Shown here one piece after another: positions 17,408 through 26,397 of a stretch of DNA of 64,000 nt; position 1 is the first letter of the stretch, and the number at the start of each line of letters is the position of its first letter. The position numbers and the translations under genes are program-made. The DNA comes from Arcicella lustrica (lineage in GTDB: Bacteria; Bacteroidota; Bacteroidia; Cytophagales; Spirosomataceae), in NCBI RefSeq assembly GCF_034930985.1, contig NZ_JAYGIM010000006.1, forward strand, positions 62,001-126,000. Direction: 5' to 3'. The notes under the pieces were generated by a model. The model was given only the letters and a program-made list of their open reading frames with translations. It was not told the origin of the DNA and made no database searches.

Positions 17408-17641
17408 AGTAAAATATCGGTAGAAATGTTTTGTGAAAGATAATCATAGTTCCGTAGGAACGGTATATTTCGTTCCTGCGGAACTATGTTTGGGCAATGG
17501 TCTTGTGGTTTTCTACCGATATATTGTCCCTATCGGGACTTTTGTTTTTGGTGTTGTTTCACTTAACAATTACTCGCTTTGCAGACAGCGTCTGCATTGT
17601 ATTTATCGTTCAATTTGAGAGAAGTGTTTGAATAGCCGAGG
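17408..17641 (+). repeat. 190-bp direct repeat, copy B, with a short inverted leader
   Basis: 17452-17641 repeats the element at 16641-16831 in the same orientation. Just before it, ATATCGGTAGAAA (17415-17427) is the inverse of an internal segment of the repeat (TTTCTACCGATAT-like), giving an additional fold-back. The whole 307-bp gap 17345-17651 is taken up by this repeat; I see no gene in it. Confidence 0.8.
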
Positions 17642-17651
17642 TTATTTTGTA

Positions 17652-18332
17652 CTATTGTTGTTCAGTTTTTAACGCATCTATACTTAATTTTAGATACTGG
17701 ATTAAATCTAAAACTTTATTTTGTGGATAATAATTAATCCCTCCATAAAGCAATTCAGAAATAATTTTTAAATCTTGTGTCTTCAGGTCAGCCATTCTGG
17801 CTCTTAATTCCATTTCAACTATTCCTCTTTCCTCGTGACATTTTGAACACAAACATCTTAAGGCGTCAATTGGGTATTGCCAAGGCTCCAAGCCATATTT
17901 ATAGTAGCAATGATGAACTTCTAAGTTACTTGTATTACCACAATCTTGACATTCAAAATTAGCTTTTACTCTTACTTTATTTCGTTTAAGTATCCATCTT
18001 TCATCTTTTAATTTTTCAAAATAGTTTATGTTTCCTAAATTTTTATTCTCCTTAGTAACTCCATCAAAATAAAAACCATAACTCCAACTATGCCCCATTT
18101 CCATATAATACCCAAATGATTCTATTAATTCGTCGAACTCATCAGAATCACCATAATTCAAAATGAAATTAAGTCCCCCTTCTGATACAATTACAAAATC
18201 ACTATCGTTTAGATGTTCTTCATTTCGTTCTCTCCATTGCTCAATGCTATATATTTTTGTGTCGTTGTCAAGTTTATTTTTTCTTAAATAGAGATTTATA
18301 CTTTCTATTAATTTCTCTTTTTGCCCCTTCAT
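17652..18332 (-). CDS. HNH-type zinc nuclease-like protein
   Basis: 226 aa. The C-terminal half has the HNH arrangement: Cys128-x2-Cys131 (ECQDCGN), then His140-His141 (LEVHH), and a second knuckle CLCSKCHEE with Cys162-x2-Cys165 and His166. The first 110 residues (SFGYYMEMGHSWSYGFYFD) are not recognised. HNH proteins cut or nick DNA; the substrate here is unknown. It lies next to the repeats and the 41-bp array, in accessory DNA, which fits a mobile or defence-related gene. Divergent from the rhamnosidase gene. Confidence 0.75.
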   Translation of the reverse strand: MKGQKEKLIESINLYLRKNKLDNDTKIYSIEQWRERNEEHLNDSDFVIVSEGGLNFILNYGDSDEFDELIESFGYYMEMGHSWSYGFYFDGVTKENKNLGNINYFEKLKDERWILKRNKVRVKANFECQDCGNTSNLEVHHCYYKYGLEPWQYPIDALRCLCSKCHEERGIVEMELRARMADLKTQDLKIISELLYGGINYYPQNKVLDLIQYLKLSIDALKTEQQ

Positions 18333-18500
18333 TTATTTTGGTTAGTTTAAAATTCAAACAACTTGCAACTATACAAAAGTTTTATGAAAACTCTGGCATA
18401 GTTAAAATATACAAACCGTCCAATCCCCTAAAAGTATCACTTTAACCCTAAACATAAAAACCCTAAAACATCTTTTTACTCAGAATTTATTATACGGTAA
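18333..18500. other. Gap upstream of the HNH gene
   Basis: Together with the array and its right flank this forms a 524-bp stretch without a gene between divergent neighbours. The first 168 bp are AT-rich and hold nothing I can identify. Confidence 0.4.
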
Positions 18501-18776
18501 TTTCTTCCTGCACGTTGCAGGAGCAAAACATCGGGTGATAATTCCTTCCTGCACATTGCAGGAGCAAAACATCGAGTGATGATTCCTTCCTGCACGTTGC
18601 AGGAGCAAAAAGATACGCTGAAATTCCTTCCTGCAAGTTGCAGGAGCAAAACATCGAATGATAATTCCTTCCTGCACATTGCAGGAGCAAAAAGATGCGT
18701 TGAAATTCCTTCCTGCACGTTGCAGGAACAAAATAATACGCTGAAATTCTTTCCTGCATGTTGCAGGAAGGAATTT
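18501..18776. repeat. Tandem array of 41-bp hairpin repeats (seven units)
   Basis: Units begin at 18501, 18542, 18583, 18624, 18665, 18706 and 18747, an exact 41-bp period; the last is partial. Each carries the palindrome CCTGCA-N3-TGCAGG; the arms never change while the 3-nt loop does (CGT, CAT, CGT, AGT, CAT, CGT, TGT). The linker comes in two kinds, CATCGRRTGATRA (units 1, 2, 4) and RATRCGYTGAAA-like (units 3, 5, 6). Not a CRISPR: the variable part is only about 13 bp and repeats itself. Confidence 0.92.
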
Positions 18777-18856
18777 AACCCACAAAAGAGAATAGCTTCT
18801 AATATTTTCTACCGTAATTTCCTTGCTCTTATATTTAGATTTACTCATAAACAGCT

Positions 18857-21562
18857 ATGAACCTTCCATTTTCTTCCATGCGTCTTTGTATTTTATCTGC
18901 TTTTTTGTTGCTTGGTCAAGGTATTTTGGGCAATACGCCTTGCCAACTCAGGGCTTTGCAGTGTGAGTATTTGGTCAATCCTTTGGGAATTGATGCACCT
19001 TCGCCACGATTTACTTGGCAGTTGGCGGATGCCCGAAAAGGGGCAAAACAAAAGGCGTATCAGGTTTTGGTCAATACTGATTCTTTGGCTTTAAGCAAAG
19101 GCATTGCGAATGAATGGAATACTGGTCAAAAAAACACTTCCCAAACCTTAGTGAGCTATCAAGGCAAGGCTTTGCAGGCTTTTACTAAATACTTTTGGCG
19201 TGTAAAGATTTGGGATAAAGATGGACAAACGACGATTTCTGACATTGCCACTTTTGAAACGGGCATGATGAACATGAGTAATTGGCAAGGTGCTTGGATT
19301 AGCGATTCGAGGGAGGTAAATACCAAGCCTGCTCCTTATTTTAGAAAGAGTTTTCAGAGCAACAAAAAAATCGTTTCGGCACGTGCCTATATTGCCGTGG
19401 CTGGTTTGTATGAATTGTATATCAATGGTGAAAAAATCAGTAATCACCGCCTCGACCCGATGTACACTCGTTTTGATAGACGTACTTTGTATGTGACGCA
19501 CGATGTGACGAAGCAATTACAATCGGGCAAAAATGCCATTGGTGTACTCTTGGGCAATGGTTGGTACAATCATCAATCGACAGCCGTTTGGTATTTTCAC
19601 GAAGCACCTTGGCGTGGTCGTCCCACTTTTTGCATGGATATTCGGGTGAAATATGCCGATGGAACAAGCGAAGTAATTGCTACGGGCAAGGATTGGAAAA
19701 CGGCTTTGAGTCCGATTATTTTCAATAGTATTTACACGGCAGAACATTACGATGCCAGACTGGAGCAAGCCGATTGGAACAAAGCTAATTTTGATGATAA
19801 ACATTGGAAAGAGGTAATTTTTAGAACTGCTCCTTCCAACAATATCGTCGCTCAGGCTTTGCATCCGATTAGAAATGTAGAAGAAATTTCGAGCAAAAGT
19901 TTAAATAAAATCAATGATAGTACCTTTGTTTTTGATTTGGGCAGAAACATTTCGGGCGTAAGTAAAATTAAAGTTTCGGGCAAAGCGGGTACGGTTTTAC
20001 GCTTGAAGCACGCTGAAAGGTTATACCCGAACGGAAGAGCGGATTTATCAAATATTGATGTGCATTATCGCCCGACGGATGATAAAGACCCTTTCCAAAC
20101 GGACATCATTATACTTTCGGGGAAAGGCGAAGAAAGTTTTATGCCACATTTCAATTATAAGGGTTTTCAATATGTAGAAGTAACGAGTTCGCAGCCGATT
20201 CAATTGACGAAAGAAAGTCTTTCGGGCTATTTTATGCACAGTGATGTACCTGTGGCTGGAAATGTGACTACCTCTAACCCGACCATTAATAAAATTTGGG
20301 CGGCTACGAATGTTTCTTACTTGTCGAATCTATTTGGTTATCCGACCGACTGTCCACAAAGAGAGAAAAATGGTTGGACGGGCGATGCCCATATCGCCAG
20401 CGAAACGGGATTATATAATTTTGACGGCATTACGATTTACGAAAAATGGCTTGCCGACCATCGTGACGAACAACAAGCCAATGGCGTTTTGCCTTCTATT
20501 ATTCCTACTGACGGTTGGGGTTATGAATGGGGAAATGGCCCAGACTGGACAAGTACCATCGCCATTATTCCTTGGAATATCTATTTGTTTTATGGCGATA
20601 CCAAGATTTTGGCAGACAATTACGAAAACCTCAAACGCTATGTCAATCATATAGAATCCATTAGTCCAAACGGATTAACGACTTGGGGCTTGGGCGACTG
20701 GGTGCCTGTCAAATCAAAATCACCAGTTGAATTAACTTCTTCGGCTTACTATTTTGTAGATGCCAGCATCTTGGCAAAAACCGCCAAGCTATTTGGCAAA
20801 ACCGCCGATTATGAAAAGTATTCAGCTTTGGCAGAAAAGATAAAAACAGCTTTCAACAACAAGTACCTCAACAAAACAACAGGCATTTACGGAAGCGGAT
20901 TCCAGACAGAACTAAGCGTTCCGCTGTGTTGGGGTTTAGTGCCAGAAGAATTGAAAGCCAAAGTAGCTGAAAACTTAGCAAAGCGAGTAACAGCCGACAA
21001 CAACCATTTAGATGTAGGCTTATTGGGTACAAAAGCTATTTTGAATGCTTTAAGTGAAAATGGTTATGCCGATGTAGCGTATAAAATCGCTTCGCAAGAA
21101 ACCTTTCCTTCTTGGGGCTGGTGGATTGTCAACGGGGCAACGTCACTGTTTGAAAATTGGCCGATTGATGCCAAAAGCGATATTTCAATGAATCATATTA
21201 TGTTTGGTGAAATTGGAGCTTGGTTGTACAAAGGCATCGGGGGAATCAAACCTGATGCTTCTCAGGCGGGTTTTAAAAATATCATTTTAGCACCTAATTT
21301 TGTAGAAAACCTAAACGCTTTTGAAGCTTCGCATGATAGTCCGCAAGGCAAAATTATTTCTTCATGGAAAAGGGTAGGAGAGAAGATTGTCTATACTATC
21401 ACCATTCCTGCTAATGCAACGGCAACAGTTTTACTGAATGTAAAAACCAATCAGCATATTCAAAAGCAGTATTCGGTAGTAGAAAAAAGTATTTCCATTA
21501 CGCATAAACAATTAAAAATTAATACATTAACAGCAGGAACGTATCAGTTCGAGATTCAGTAA
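18857..21562 (+). CDS. Alpha-L-rhamnosidase, GH78
   Basis: 901 aa, signal peptide ending about residue 25 (LGQGILGN). Order of domains: an N-terminal Fn3-like domain (LRALQCEYLVNPLGIDAPSPRFTWQL), the rhamnosidase N domain (YRKSFQSNKKIVSARAYI-like region, LYINGEKIS, LLGNGWYN), then an (alpha/alpha)6 barrel with DCPQREKNGWTGDAH near residue 498, which carries the general acid of GH78, and GEIGAWLYKGIGGI near 790, which carries the conserved acidic residue before the C-terminal beta domain. It removes terminal alpha-L-rhamnose from plant or microbial glycans and is probably periplasmic. Its stop is 12 bp before an SGNH hydrolase, so the two form an operon. Confidence 0.95.
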   Translation: MNLPFSSMRLCILSAFLLLGQGILGNTPCQLRALQCEYLVNPLGIDAPSPRFTWQLADARKGAKQKAYQVLVNTDSLALSKGIANEWNTGQKNTSQTLVSYQGKALQAFTKYFWRVKIWDKDGQTTISDIATFETGMMNMSNWQGAWISDSREVNTKPAPYFRKSFQSNKKIVSARAYIAVAGLYELYINGEKISNHRLDPMYTRFDRRTLYVTHDVTKQLQSGKNAIGVLLGNGWYNHQSTAVWYFHEAPWRGRPTFCMDIRVKYADGTSEVIATGKDWKTALSPIIFNSIYTAEHYDARLEQADWNKANFDDKHWKEVIFRTAPSNNIVAQALHPIRNVEEISSKSLNKINDSTFVFDLGRNISGVSKIKVSGKAGTVLRLKHAERLYPNGRADLSNIDVHYRPTDDKDPFQTDIIILSGKGEESFMPHFNYKGFQYVEVTSSQPIQLTKESLSGYFMHSDVPVAGNVTTSNPTINKIWAATNVSYLSNLFGYPTDCPQREKNGWTGDAHIASETGLYNFDGITIYEKWLADHRDEQQANGVLPSIIPTDGWGYEWGNGPDWTSTIAIIPWNIYLFYGDTKILADNYENLKRYVNHIESISPNGLTTWGLGDWVPVKSKSPVELTSSAYYFVDASILAKTAKLFGKTADYEKYSALAEKIKTAFNNKYLNKTTGIYGSGFQTELSVPLCWGLVPEELKAKVAENLAKRVTADNNHLDVGLLGTKAILNALSENGYADVAYKIASQETFPSWGWWIVNGATSLFENWPIDAKSDISMNHIMFGEIGAWLYKGIGGIKPDASQAGFKNIILAPNFVENLNAFEASHDSPQGKIISSWKRVGEKIVYTITIPANATATVLLNVKTNQHIQKQYSVVEKSISITHKQLKINTLTAGTYQFEIQ

Positions 21563-21574
21563 ATTAACCAAAAC

Positions 21575-22528
21575 ATGAAAAAAAGTATTTTTTCTCTATT
21601 CCTTATTTTAGTAGCATCAATCGCTTTTGCACAAGTAGCACCACAGCCATTGTTTAAACCAGAAATTAAAAAAGTATTATTTCTGGGCAATAGCATTACT
21701 TACGCAGGCAATTATGTCAATGACATTGAGGCATATTGTATTGCTCATTTTCCCAATCAAAAGATTGAATTTATCAATGTTGGATTGCCCAGTGAAACTG
21801 TTTCGGGATTGTCGGAAGATGGTCATGCCGACGGAAGATTTCCCCGACCAGATTTGCACGAACGCCTATCAAGAGTATTAGCAAAAACAAAACCCGATTT
21901 AGTCTTTGCCTCTTATGGCATGAACGACGGCATTTATTTACCTTTAGATTTAGTCCGTTTTCAGAAGTTTAAAGATGGCATTCAATGGTTGCACGACAAA
22001 GTAGTGGCTTCTGGGGCAAAAATAATCCACCTGACACCACCGATTTACGATGAAGTAAAAGGCAAGAAAATTGGCTATGCTGATGTCTTAGATGTATATT
22101 CAAATTGGTTGATAGAACAAGCCAAAAAAGAAAAATGGGAAGTAATAGATGTGCATTATCCGATGCAAAGGATATTGGATGCACATCGTAGATTAGACCA
22201 AAGATTAGGTATTGAAACCTCTTTTGCTTTGGCAAATGATGGCATTCACCCAGCCGAAGCAGGGCATTGGATTATGGCAAAAAGCATTTTGATGCACTTA
22301 GGAGCAAAAGAAATCATCAAAGCAGGAACGATTCAAGCAACACTTACTAATATTGAAAACCCAGATGCTTTTATAAAACTGATTACTGAAAGACAAAATA
22401 TTTTAAAAGACGCTTGGCTAACGAATATCGGACATTCACGTCCAGAAATGAATAAAGGTTTACCTTTGGAAGAAGCACAAAGCAAAGCCGAAGCCTTAGA
22501 AGTACAAATTCGGGAAATGGCGAAGTGA
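21575..22528 (+). CDS. Secreted SGNH/GDSL-family hydrolase
   Basis: 317 aa with signal peptide ending AFAQ (residue 20). Block I is LFLGNSIT with nucleophile Ser40 (Asn replaces the usual Asp of GDS), block III is GMNDG (Asn117) and block V is DGIHPAEAGH (Asp222, His225). SGNH enzymes in such operons usually remove acetyl or other esters from carbohydrates. It directly follows the GH78 gene, so a deacylase acting on rhamnose-containing glycans is the likely job (inference from context). Confidence 0.9.
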   Translation: MKKSIFSLFLILVASIAFAQVAPQPLFKPEIKKVLFLGNSITYAGNYVNDIEAYCIAHFPNQKIEFINVGLPSETVSGLSEDGHADGRFPRPDLHERLSRVLAKTKPDLVFASYGMNDGIYLPLDLVRFQKFKDGIQWLHDKVVASGAKIIHLTPPIYDEVKGKKIGYADVLDVYSNWLIEQAKKEKWEVIDVHYPMQRILDAHRRLDQRLGIETSFALANDGIHPAEAGHWIMAKSILMHLGAKEIIKAGTIQATLTNIENPDAFIKLITERQNILKDAWLTNIGHSRPEMNKGLPLEEAQSKAEALEVQIREMAK

Positions 22529-22572
22529 GTGAGGAGTTTTGAATGATGAATTGTCCTTGCCTAAAATATCGT

Positions 22573-22642
22573 GTAGCGGCAACTCTTGCGGTTGCCGTTT
22601 TTGTTTGCCTGTGGAACGGCAACCGCAAGGGATTGCCGCTAC
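22573..22642. repeat. REP-like inverted repeat, copy 2
   Basis: Left arm GTAGCGGCAACTCTTGCGG... (22573-22597) and right arm ending GGGATTGCCGCTAC (22617-22642) pair over about 25 bp with one missing base. Same element as at 10788 and 23454. It follows the SGNH gene stop and precedes the toxin-antitoxin pair. Confidence 0.88.
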
Positions 22643-22732
22643 GCTTTAAGGCAATTATCATCTTTTCTGAACAACATTTGTTTCGATTAGTTTTTTTAAA
22701 GAATACTTCCCAAATTGTGGAACTAATTTGAT

Positions 22733-22740
22733 TATATTTG
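22733..22740 (+). promoter_or_regulatory. -7 element of the higBA pair; transcript probably leaderless
   Basis: TATATTTG is a perfect match to TAnnTTTG and ends only 5 bp before the ATG at 22746, so transcription would begin at or next to the start codon. This argues against the in-frame upstream ATG at 22728, which lies before the promoter element. Confidence 0.55.
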
Positions 22741-22745
22741 TAATA

Positions 22746-23042
22746 ATGAGGATTTATTCACATAAAACGCTAAAAGAATTTTGGGACAAATACCCTGATG
22801 CAAGAACTTCTCTGGAAATTTGGTATGAGAAGATGGAAGAAAACACCTATGAAAACCCTAATCAAATTATTGAAGATTTTAAAGGAGCAGATATAGTAGG
22901 AAACGGTAGAATTGTTTTTAATATCGCCCTAAATAAATACAGATTAGTTGCTTATGTTAGGTACAAATTCTTTGCTGTTTACGTTAGATTTTTAGGTACT
23001 CATAAAGAATATGACAAAATAAAAGACATTTCAAACATTTAG
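22746..23042 (+). CDS. higB: HigB-family mRNA interferase toxin
   Basis: 98 aa from the ATG at 22746. The sequence MRIYSHKTLKEFWDKYPDAR, GADIVGNGRIVFNIALNKYRLVAYV and VYVRFLGTHKEYDKI matches the HigB_toxin (RelE-fold) family, which cuts mRNA on the ribosome. An upstream in-frame ATG (22728) would add six residues but precedes the promoter. The antitoxin gene follows after 4 bp. The pair is bracketed by two copies of a REP-like element. Confidence 0.9.
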   Translation: MRIYSHKTLKEFWDKYPDARTSLEIWYEKMEENTYENPNQIIEDFKGADIVGNGRIVFNIALNKYRLVAYVRYKFFAVYVRFLGTHKEYDKIKDISNI

Positions 23043-23046
23043 ACAA

Positions 23047-23412
23047 ATGGAAACTAAAATTCAAATCAAGCCAATTACCAATGAACAAGAATTTGCGGAA
23101 GCAAATGAGCTTATTGAGTTACTTTTAGAATGTCCTGAAGGTTCTGAGGAAGAAAAAATATTAGAAGCTATTACTATTTTGGCAAGCGAATATGAAAAGA
23201 AACATTTTCCAATTCCAAAACCAAATCCTATTGAGGCAATCAAATACAGAATGGCAGAATTAGAATTAAATCAAAAAGACGTAGCAAAATATTTTGGCGG
23301 AGAAAATAGAGTGTCTGAAGTATTGAACGGAAAAAGACAGTTAAGCCTTAAAATGATTAGGAATTTACACAAAAACTTAGGTATTTCTGCCAATACTTTA
23401 ATTTCAATATAG
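23047..23412 (+). CDS. higA: HigA-family antitoxin with Xre-type helix-turn-helix
   Basis: 121 aa. The C-terminal half holds a helix-turn-helix: MAELELNQKDVAKYFG, then RVSEVLNGKRQLSLKMIRNL and the end HKNLGISANTLI. The N-terminal half (EFAEANELIELLLECPEGSEEE) is acidic and should cover the toxin. Order toxin first, antitoxin second is the HigBA layout. The protein probably binds its own promoter together with HigB. Confidence 0.9.
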   Translation: METKIQIKPITNEQEFAEANELIELLLECPEGSEEEKILEAITILASEYEKKHFPIPKPNPIEAIKYRMAELELNQKDVAKYFGGENRVSEVLNGKRQLSLKMIRNLHKNLGISANTLISI

Positions 23413-23453
23413 ATTTTCTTTCAATCATTGCAAGATTGAGATATTCAGAACTT

Positions 23454-23528
23454 GTAGTGGCAATCCCTTGCGGTTGCCGTTTTCGTTTGCCACAATATGG
23501 AATGGCAACCGCAAGGGATTGCCACTAC
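23454..23528. repeat. REP-like inverted repeat, copy 3 (perfect)
   Basis: A perfect 25-bp inverted repeat: the left arm begins GTAGTGGCAATCCCTTGCGG (23454-23478) and pairs base for base with 23504-23528 across a 25-nt spacer. Compared with copy 2 the fifth base pair has changed on both arms (C to T on the left, G to A on the right), a compensatory substitution. Confidence 0.92.
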
Positions 23529-23614
23529 ATTAAAAATTAATGCTTAGTATAGAAAAGGGAGCAAATATCTTTATAAAATATCCCCCCAATCACTAATTCA
23601 CAACTCACTAAATC

Positions 23615-24649
23615 CTAATAAGAACTCTCATCCAACTTTACTTTCCCTTTAAATGTCCAGAATACAAAGAAAGTATAAGTAGCTACAATCGGTACGCCAA
23701 TTGTGGCAAAGAGCAAAATAATCGACAACGATTTTTCAGAAGAAGCTCCATTATAAATGGTAATTGAGTAGGCTGGATTGATGGTTGAATGGATGATTTT
23801 GGGAAATAAGTTCATCGCTACCGTCACCAAAAGTGATGCCATCGTAAATGCAGAAGACATAAATGCCAACATATATTTTCCTTTTTCTAACAGTATTCGG
23901 GTGTTGATGATAATCAAAACTGTAATCAAAGGCACGGCAAAGAGTGTAGGATGGGCTTTGAATGTAGCTGACATACTAGGAAAATATACCAATGTTACCA
24001 TTGTTTGCAAGATATAACAAACCACAAAAAAGCGACTGGTATCACTTACCATAATAGATAATTTGGTATAAAGTCTTTTTTCGGTTTTCATTACTAAATA
24101 TATTGAACCGTGCATCGTGCAAGATGCTAAAGTAGTTAAACCCGTCAGTAAGGCGTAAGGATTCAATAATTGTACAAAATCTCCTTGGTATTCAAAATTC
24201 TCATCAATCGGAATACCTTGAATAAGGTTTCCTAATACAACGCCTAATAGAAAAGCAATCATCATACTTGAAATCGAATAAATAATATCCCATAGTTGTC
24301 GCCACCAAAGCATGGTTTCTTTACTTCTGAATTCTATGGCAATGGCACGCAAAATCAGCACCATCAAAAACAACATAAAGGGAATATAAAAAGCAGACAA
24401 TAATGTAGCATATACTTCTGGAAAACCCGCAAATAATGCTCCCCCACCAATTACCAACCATACTTCGTTGCCATCCCAAACCGGTCCAATGGCATTGAGG
24501 GCGATTCTTCTGCTTTCTTCTTTTTTGAAAAGTAAATGAATGGCACCTGCTCCTAAATCGAAACCATCTAAAATGGCATAGCCTGTAAAAACCGCTCCGA
24601 TAACGGCAAACCACCATGTGGGCAAATCTATTCCTAAAAAAGTAGCCAT
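23615..24649 (-). CDS. cydB: Cytochrome bd ubiquinol oxidase subunit II
   Basis: 344 aa integral membrane protein with about eight to nine helices. The N-terminus WWFAVIGAVFTGYAILDGFDLGAG and the GPVWDGNEVWLVIGGGALFAGFPEVYA segment are diagnostic for CydB. It partners CydA to form the high-affinity quinol oxidase of the inner membrane used under low oxygen. It follows cydA by 37 bp. No cydX-like small ORF is visible after it; the stretch 23413-23614 holds a REP-like element instead. Confidence 0.97.
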   Translation of the reverse strand: MATFLGIDLPTWWFAVIGAVFTGYAILDGFDLGAGAIHLLFKKEESRRIALNAIGPVWDGNEVWLVIGGGALFAGFPEVYATLLSAFYIPFMLFLMVLILRAIAIEFRSKETMLWWRQLWDIIYSISSMMIAFLLGVVLGNLIQGIPIDENFEYQGDFVQLLNPYALLTGLTTLASCTMHGSIYLVMKTEKRLYTKLSIMVSDTSRFFVVCYILQTMVTLVYFPSMSATFKAHPTLFAVPLITVLIIINTRILLEKGKYMLAFMSSAFTMASLLVTVAMNLFPKIIHSTINPAYSITIYNGASSEKSLSIILLFATIGVPIVATYTFFVFWTFKGKVKLDESSY

Positions 24650-24686
24650 AAGCTTCTGAGTTTATGAGTTGAAGGTTTAAGAGAGG

Positions 24687-26066
24687 TTAGTCTAAAATTG
24701 GATTATTCCGTTTTGAAGAATCTATAATTTCATCTTTTTCATGATGGTCACTTGGTCCATGTTTTATCTTTTTGTTGAGTAAGTAAATAAACAAAATAAA
24801 GAGTAATACATAAATTACAGTAAACATGATAAGTGAAAACCAAACTTGATTTGCCTTTACAGATTTAGAAAGTGCGTCGGAAGTTCTCAATAAACCATAA
24901 ACCACCCACGGTTGTCGCCCTACTTCGGCAGAGTACCAACCTAATTGATTCGCCAATTGCGGTAATAAAACCGAGAATGAGAAAATTCTAAACAACCATT
25001 TTTGATTAAACAAAGTCCCTTTATACCATAAAAAAGAAGCTAAAAGTGTAAGCCCAATTAACGCCATCCCGATTGCCACCATCAAATGATAAGTCTGAAA
25101 AACAAAATTTACGGCTGTTGGTCGGTCTTCTTTTCGGAAGGCTCTGAGTCCTTTTACGGGCGTTGTAAAATCTTGGTGAAGTAAAAAAGTCAAGCCTTTC
25201 GGAATTTTCAAGCCTGTTACTTCTTCCTTTTTTGTATCAACAAAACCCAATAAATACATATCTGCCACGGCTGAACTATCATAATGTCCTTCAAAAGCCG
25301 CTAATTTGGCAGGTTGATTTTTGGCTACCCCATCTGCTGAATGATGCCCCGTAAATAATTGTGCTAATGAAGAAATTGTTGCGACCGTCAAGGCGATTTT
25401 AAAAGCTTTGCGAGAAAGTGCTACATGGCGTTCTTTATACAAATAATAAGCGTGAACACTCAGAACCAAAAAAGAACCTGCCAAAAATGAGCCAATCCAA
25501 ACGTGTGACAATCTGTCCACAGAAGAAGGATTGAAAACCATTGCCCAGAAATCTGTAATTTCAGCTCTTGCTTTTAAGCCTTCGCCAACGATGTGATAAC
25601 CCGCTGGTGTTTGTTGCCAAGAGTTAGCGACCACAATCCAAACGGCTGAAAACATTGAACCAATCGTAACCATAATGGTTGCAAAAAAGTGTACTTTCGG
25701 ACTTACTCTATTCCAACCGAAAATCAAAATTCCTAAAAATCCAGATTCTAAAGCGAAAGCGAAAATACCTTCTGCCGCTAAAGCAGAACCAAAAATATCA
25801 CCTACATAACGAGAGTAAGAAGCCCAATTGGTACCAAATTCAAATTCCATTACGATACCCGTGGCGACACCGATACCGAAAATTAGGGCGAAAATCTTAA
25901 TCCAAAAACGGGTTAATTGTTCATAAACTTTGTCGCCTGTTTTTAAATAGAGACCTTCCATACAGACCATCACCAAGGCAAGACCAATACTTAATGGCGG
26001 ATAGATATAATGAAAAGCAATGGTAAAAGCGAACTGAATCCGAGAGAGTATTTCTACATTATCCAT
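24687..26066 (-). CDS. cydA: Cytochrome bd ubiquinol oxidase subunit I
   Basis: 459 aa, about nine membrane helices. Seen: RIQFAFTIAFHYIYPPLSIGLA with the haem ligand His19 (b595), MEFEFGTNWASYSRYVGDIFG, then AAEGIFAFALES carrying the two acidic residues of the proton path, and LGWYSAEVGRQPWVVYGLLRT, the family signature. The Q-loop is of the short type, as usual outside enterobacteria. First gene of the cydAB operon; a -7 element lies 26 bp upstream. Confidence 0.97.
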   Translation of the reverse strand: MDNVEILSRIQFAFTIAFHYIYPPLSIGLALVMVCMEGLYLKTGDKVYEQLTRFWIKIFALIFGIGVATGIVMEFEFGTNWASYSRYVGDIFGSALAAEGIFAFALESGFLGILIFGWNRVSPKVHFFATIMVTIGSMFSAVWIVVANSWQQTPAGYHIVGEGLKARAEITDFWAMVFNPSSVDRLSHVWIGSFLAGSFLVLSVHAYYLYKERHVALSRKAFKIALTVATISSLAQLFTGHHSADGVAKNQPAKLAAFEGHYDSSAVADMYLLGFVDTKKEEVTGLKIPKGLTFLLHQDFTTPVKGLRAFRKEDRPTAVNFVFQTYHLMVAIGMALIGLTLLASFLWYKGTLFNQKWLFRIFSFSVLLPQLANQLGWYSAEVGRQPWVVYGLLRTSDALSKSVKANQVWFSLIMFTVIYVLLFILFIYLLNKKIKHGPSDHHEKDEIIDSSKRNNPILD

Positions 26067-26091
26067 GAGCTGAGGGTATAAAATTATTCCT

Positions 26092-26099
26092 CAAATGTA
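26092..26099 (-). promoter_or_regulatory. -7 promoter element of cydAB
   Basis: On the minus strand the sequence reads TACATTTG, a perfect TAnnTTTG match, ending 26 bp before the cydA ATG. No TTTG at the usual -33 position, which would fit activator-dependent expression, but this is inference. Confidence 0.5.
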
Positions 26100-26397
26100 A
26101 GCCACGGAGCGTCATTTCTACCTTAAAATACCTAAAAAATTAAGTATTTTTTTGCCTTATTTCTGCAAGATTTTATCATCTACTAAGTAAGTTTAACAGA
26201 CTCAAGAAAATATATAATTATTAGTACTTATTAGGTTTGAGAAGAGGCTAGAAAATGAATTTTCGAATACTCTCTGAAGTAATTACCCTACAGAAACATA
26301 TACAGCGATTTTCAACGTTTATAGCCAAAATGTATTCGTAATTTAGCGATTCAATAAAACAACCCATTCCTTCCAAAGGAATTCAAATCATTCAAAC
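26100..26397. other. Gap between cydA and the DUF1080 gene
   Basis: Part of a 331-bp divergent intergenic stretch. It has an AAAATAC/GTATTTT fold-back at 26125-26150 and otherwise AT-rich sequence with nothing identifiable. Confidence 0.35.

Noticed and set aside
18501..18776. CRISPR array
   Set aside because: The period is 41 bp with about 28 conserved and 13 semi-conserved bases; the linkers repeat two sequences instead of being unique spacers, and no cas gene is near.
18480..18848. Cysteine-rich proteins encoded on the minus strand of the tandem array
   Set aside because: Three overlapping frames are open only because the 41-bp unit lacks stops and rotates the frame; no start context or homology supports them.
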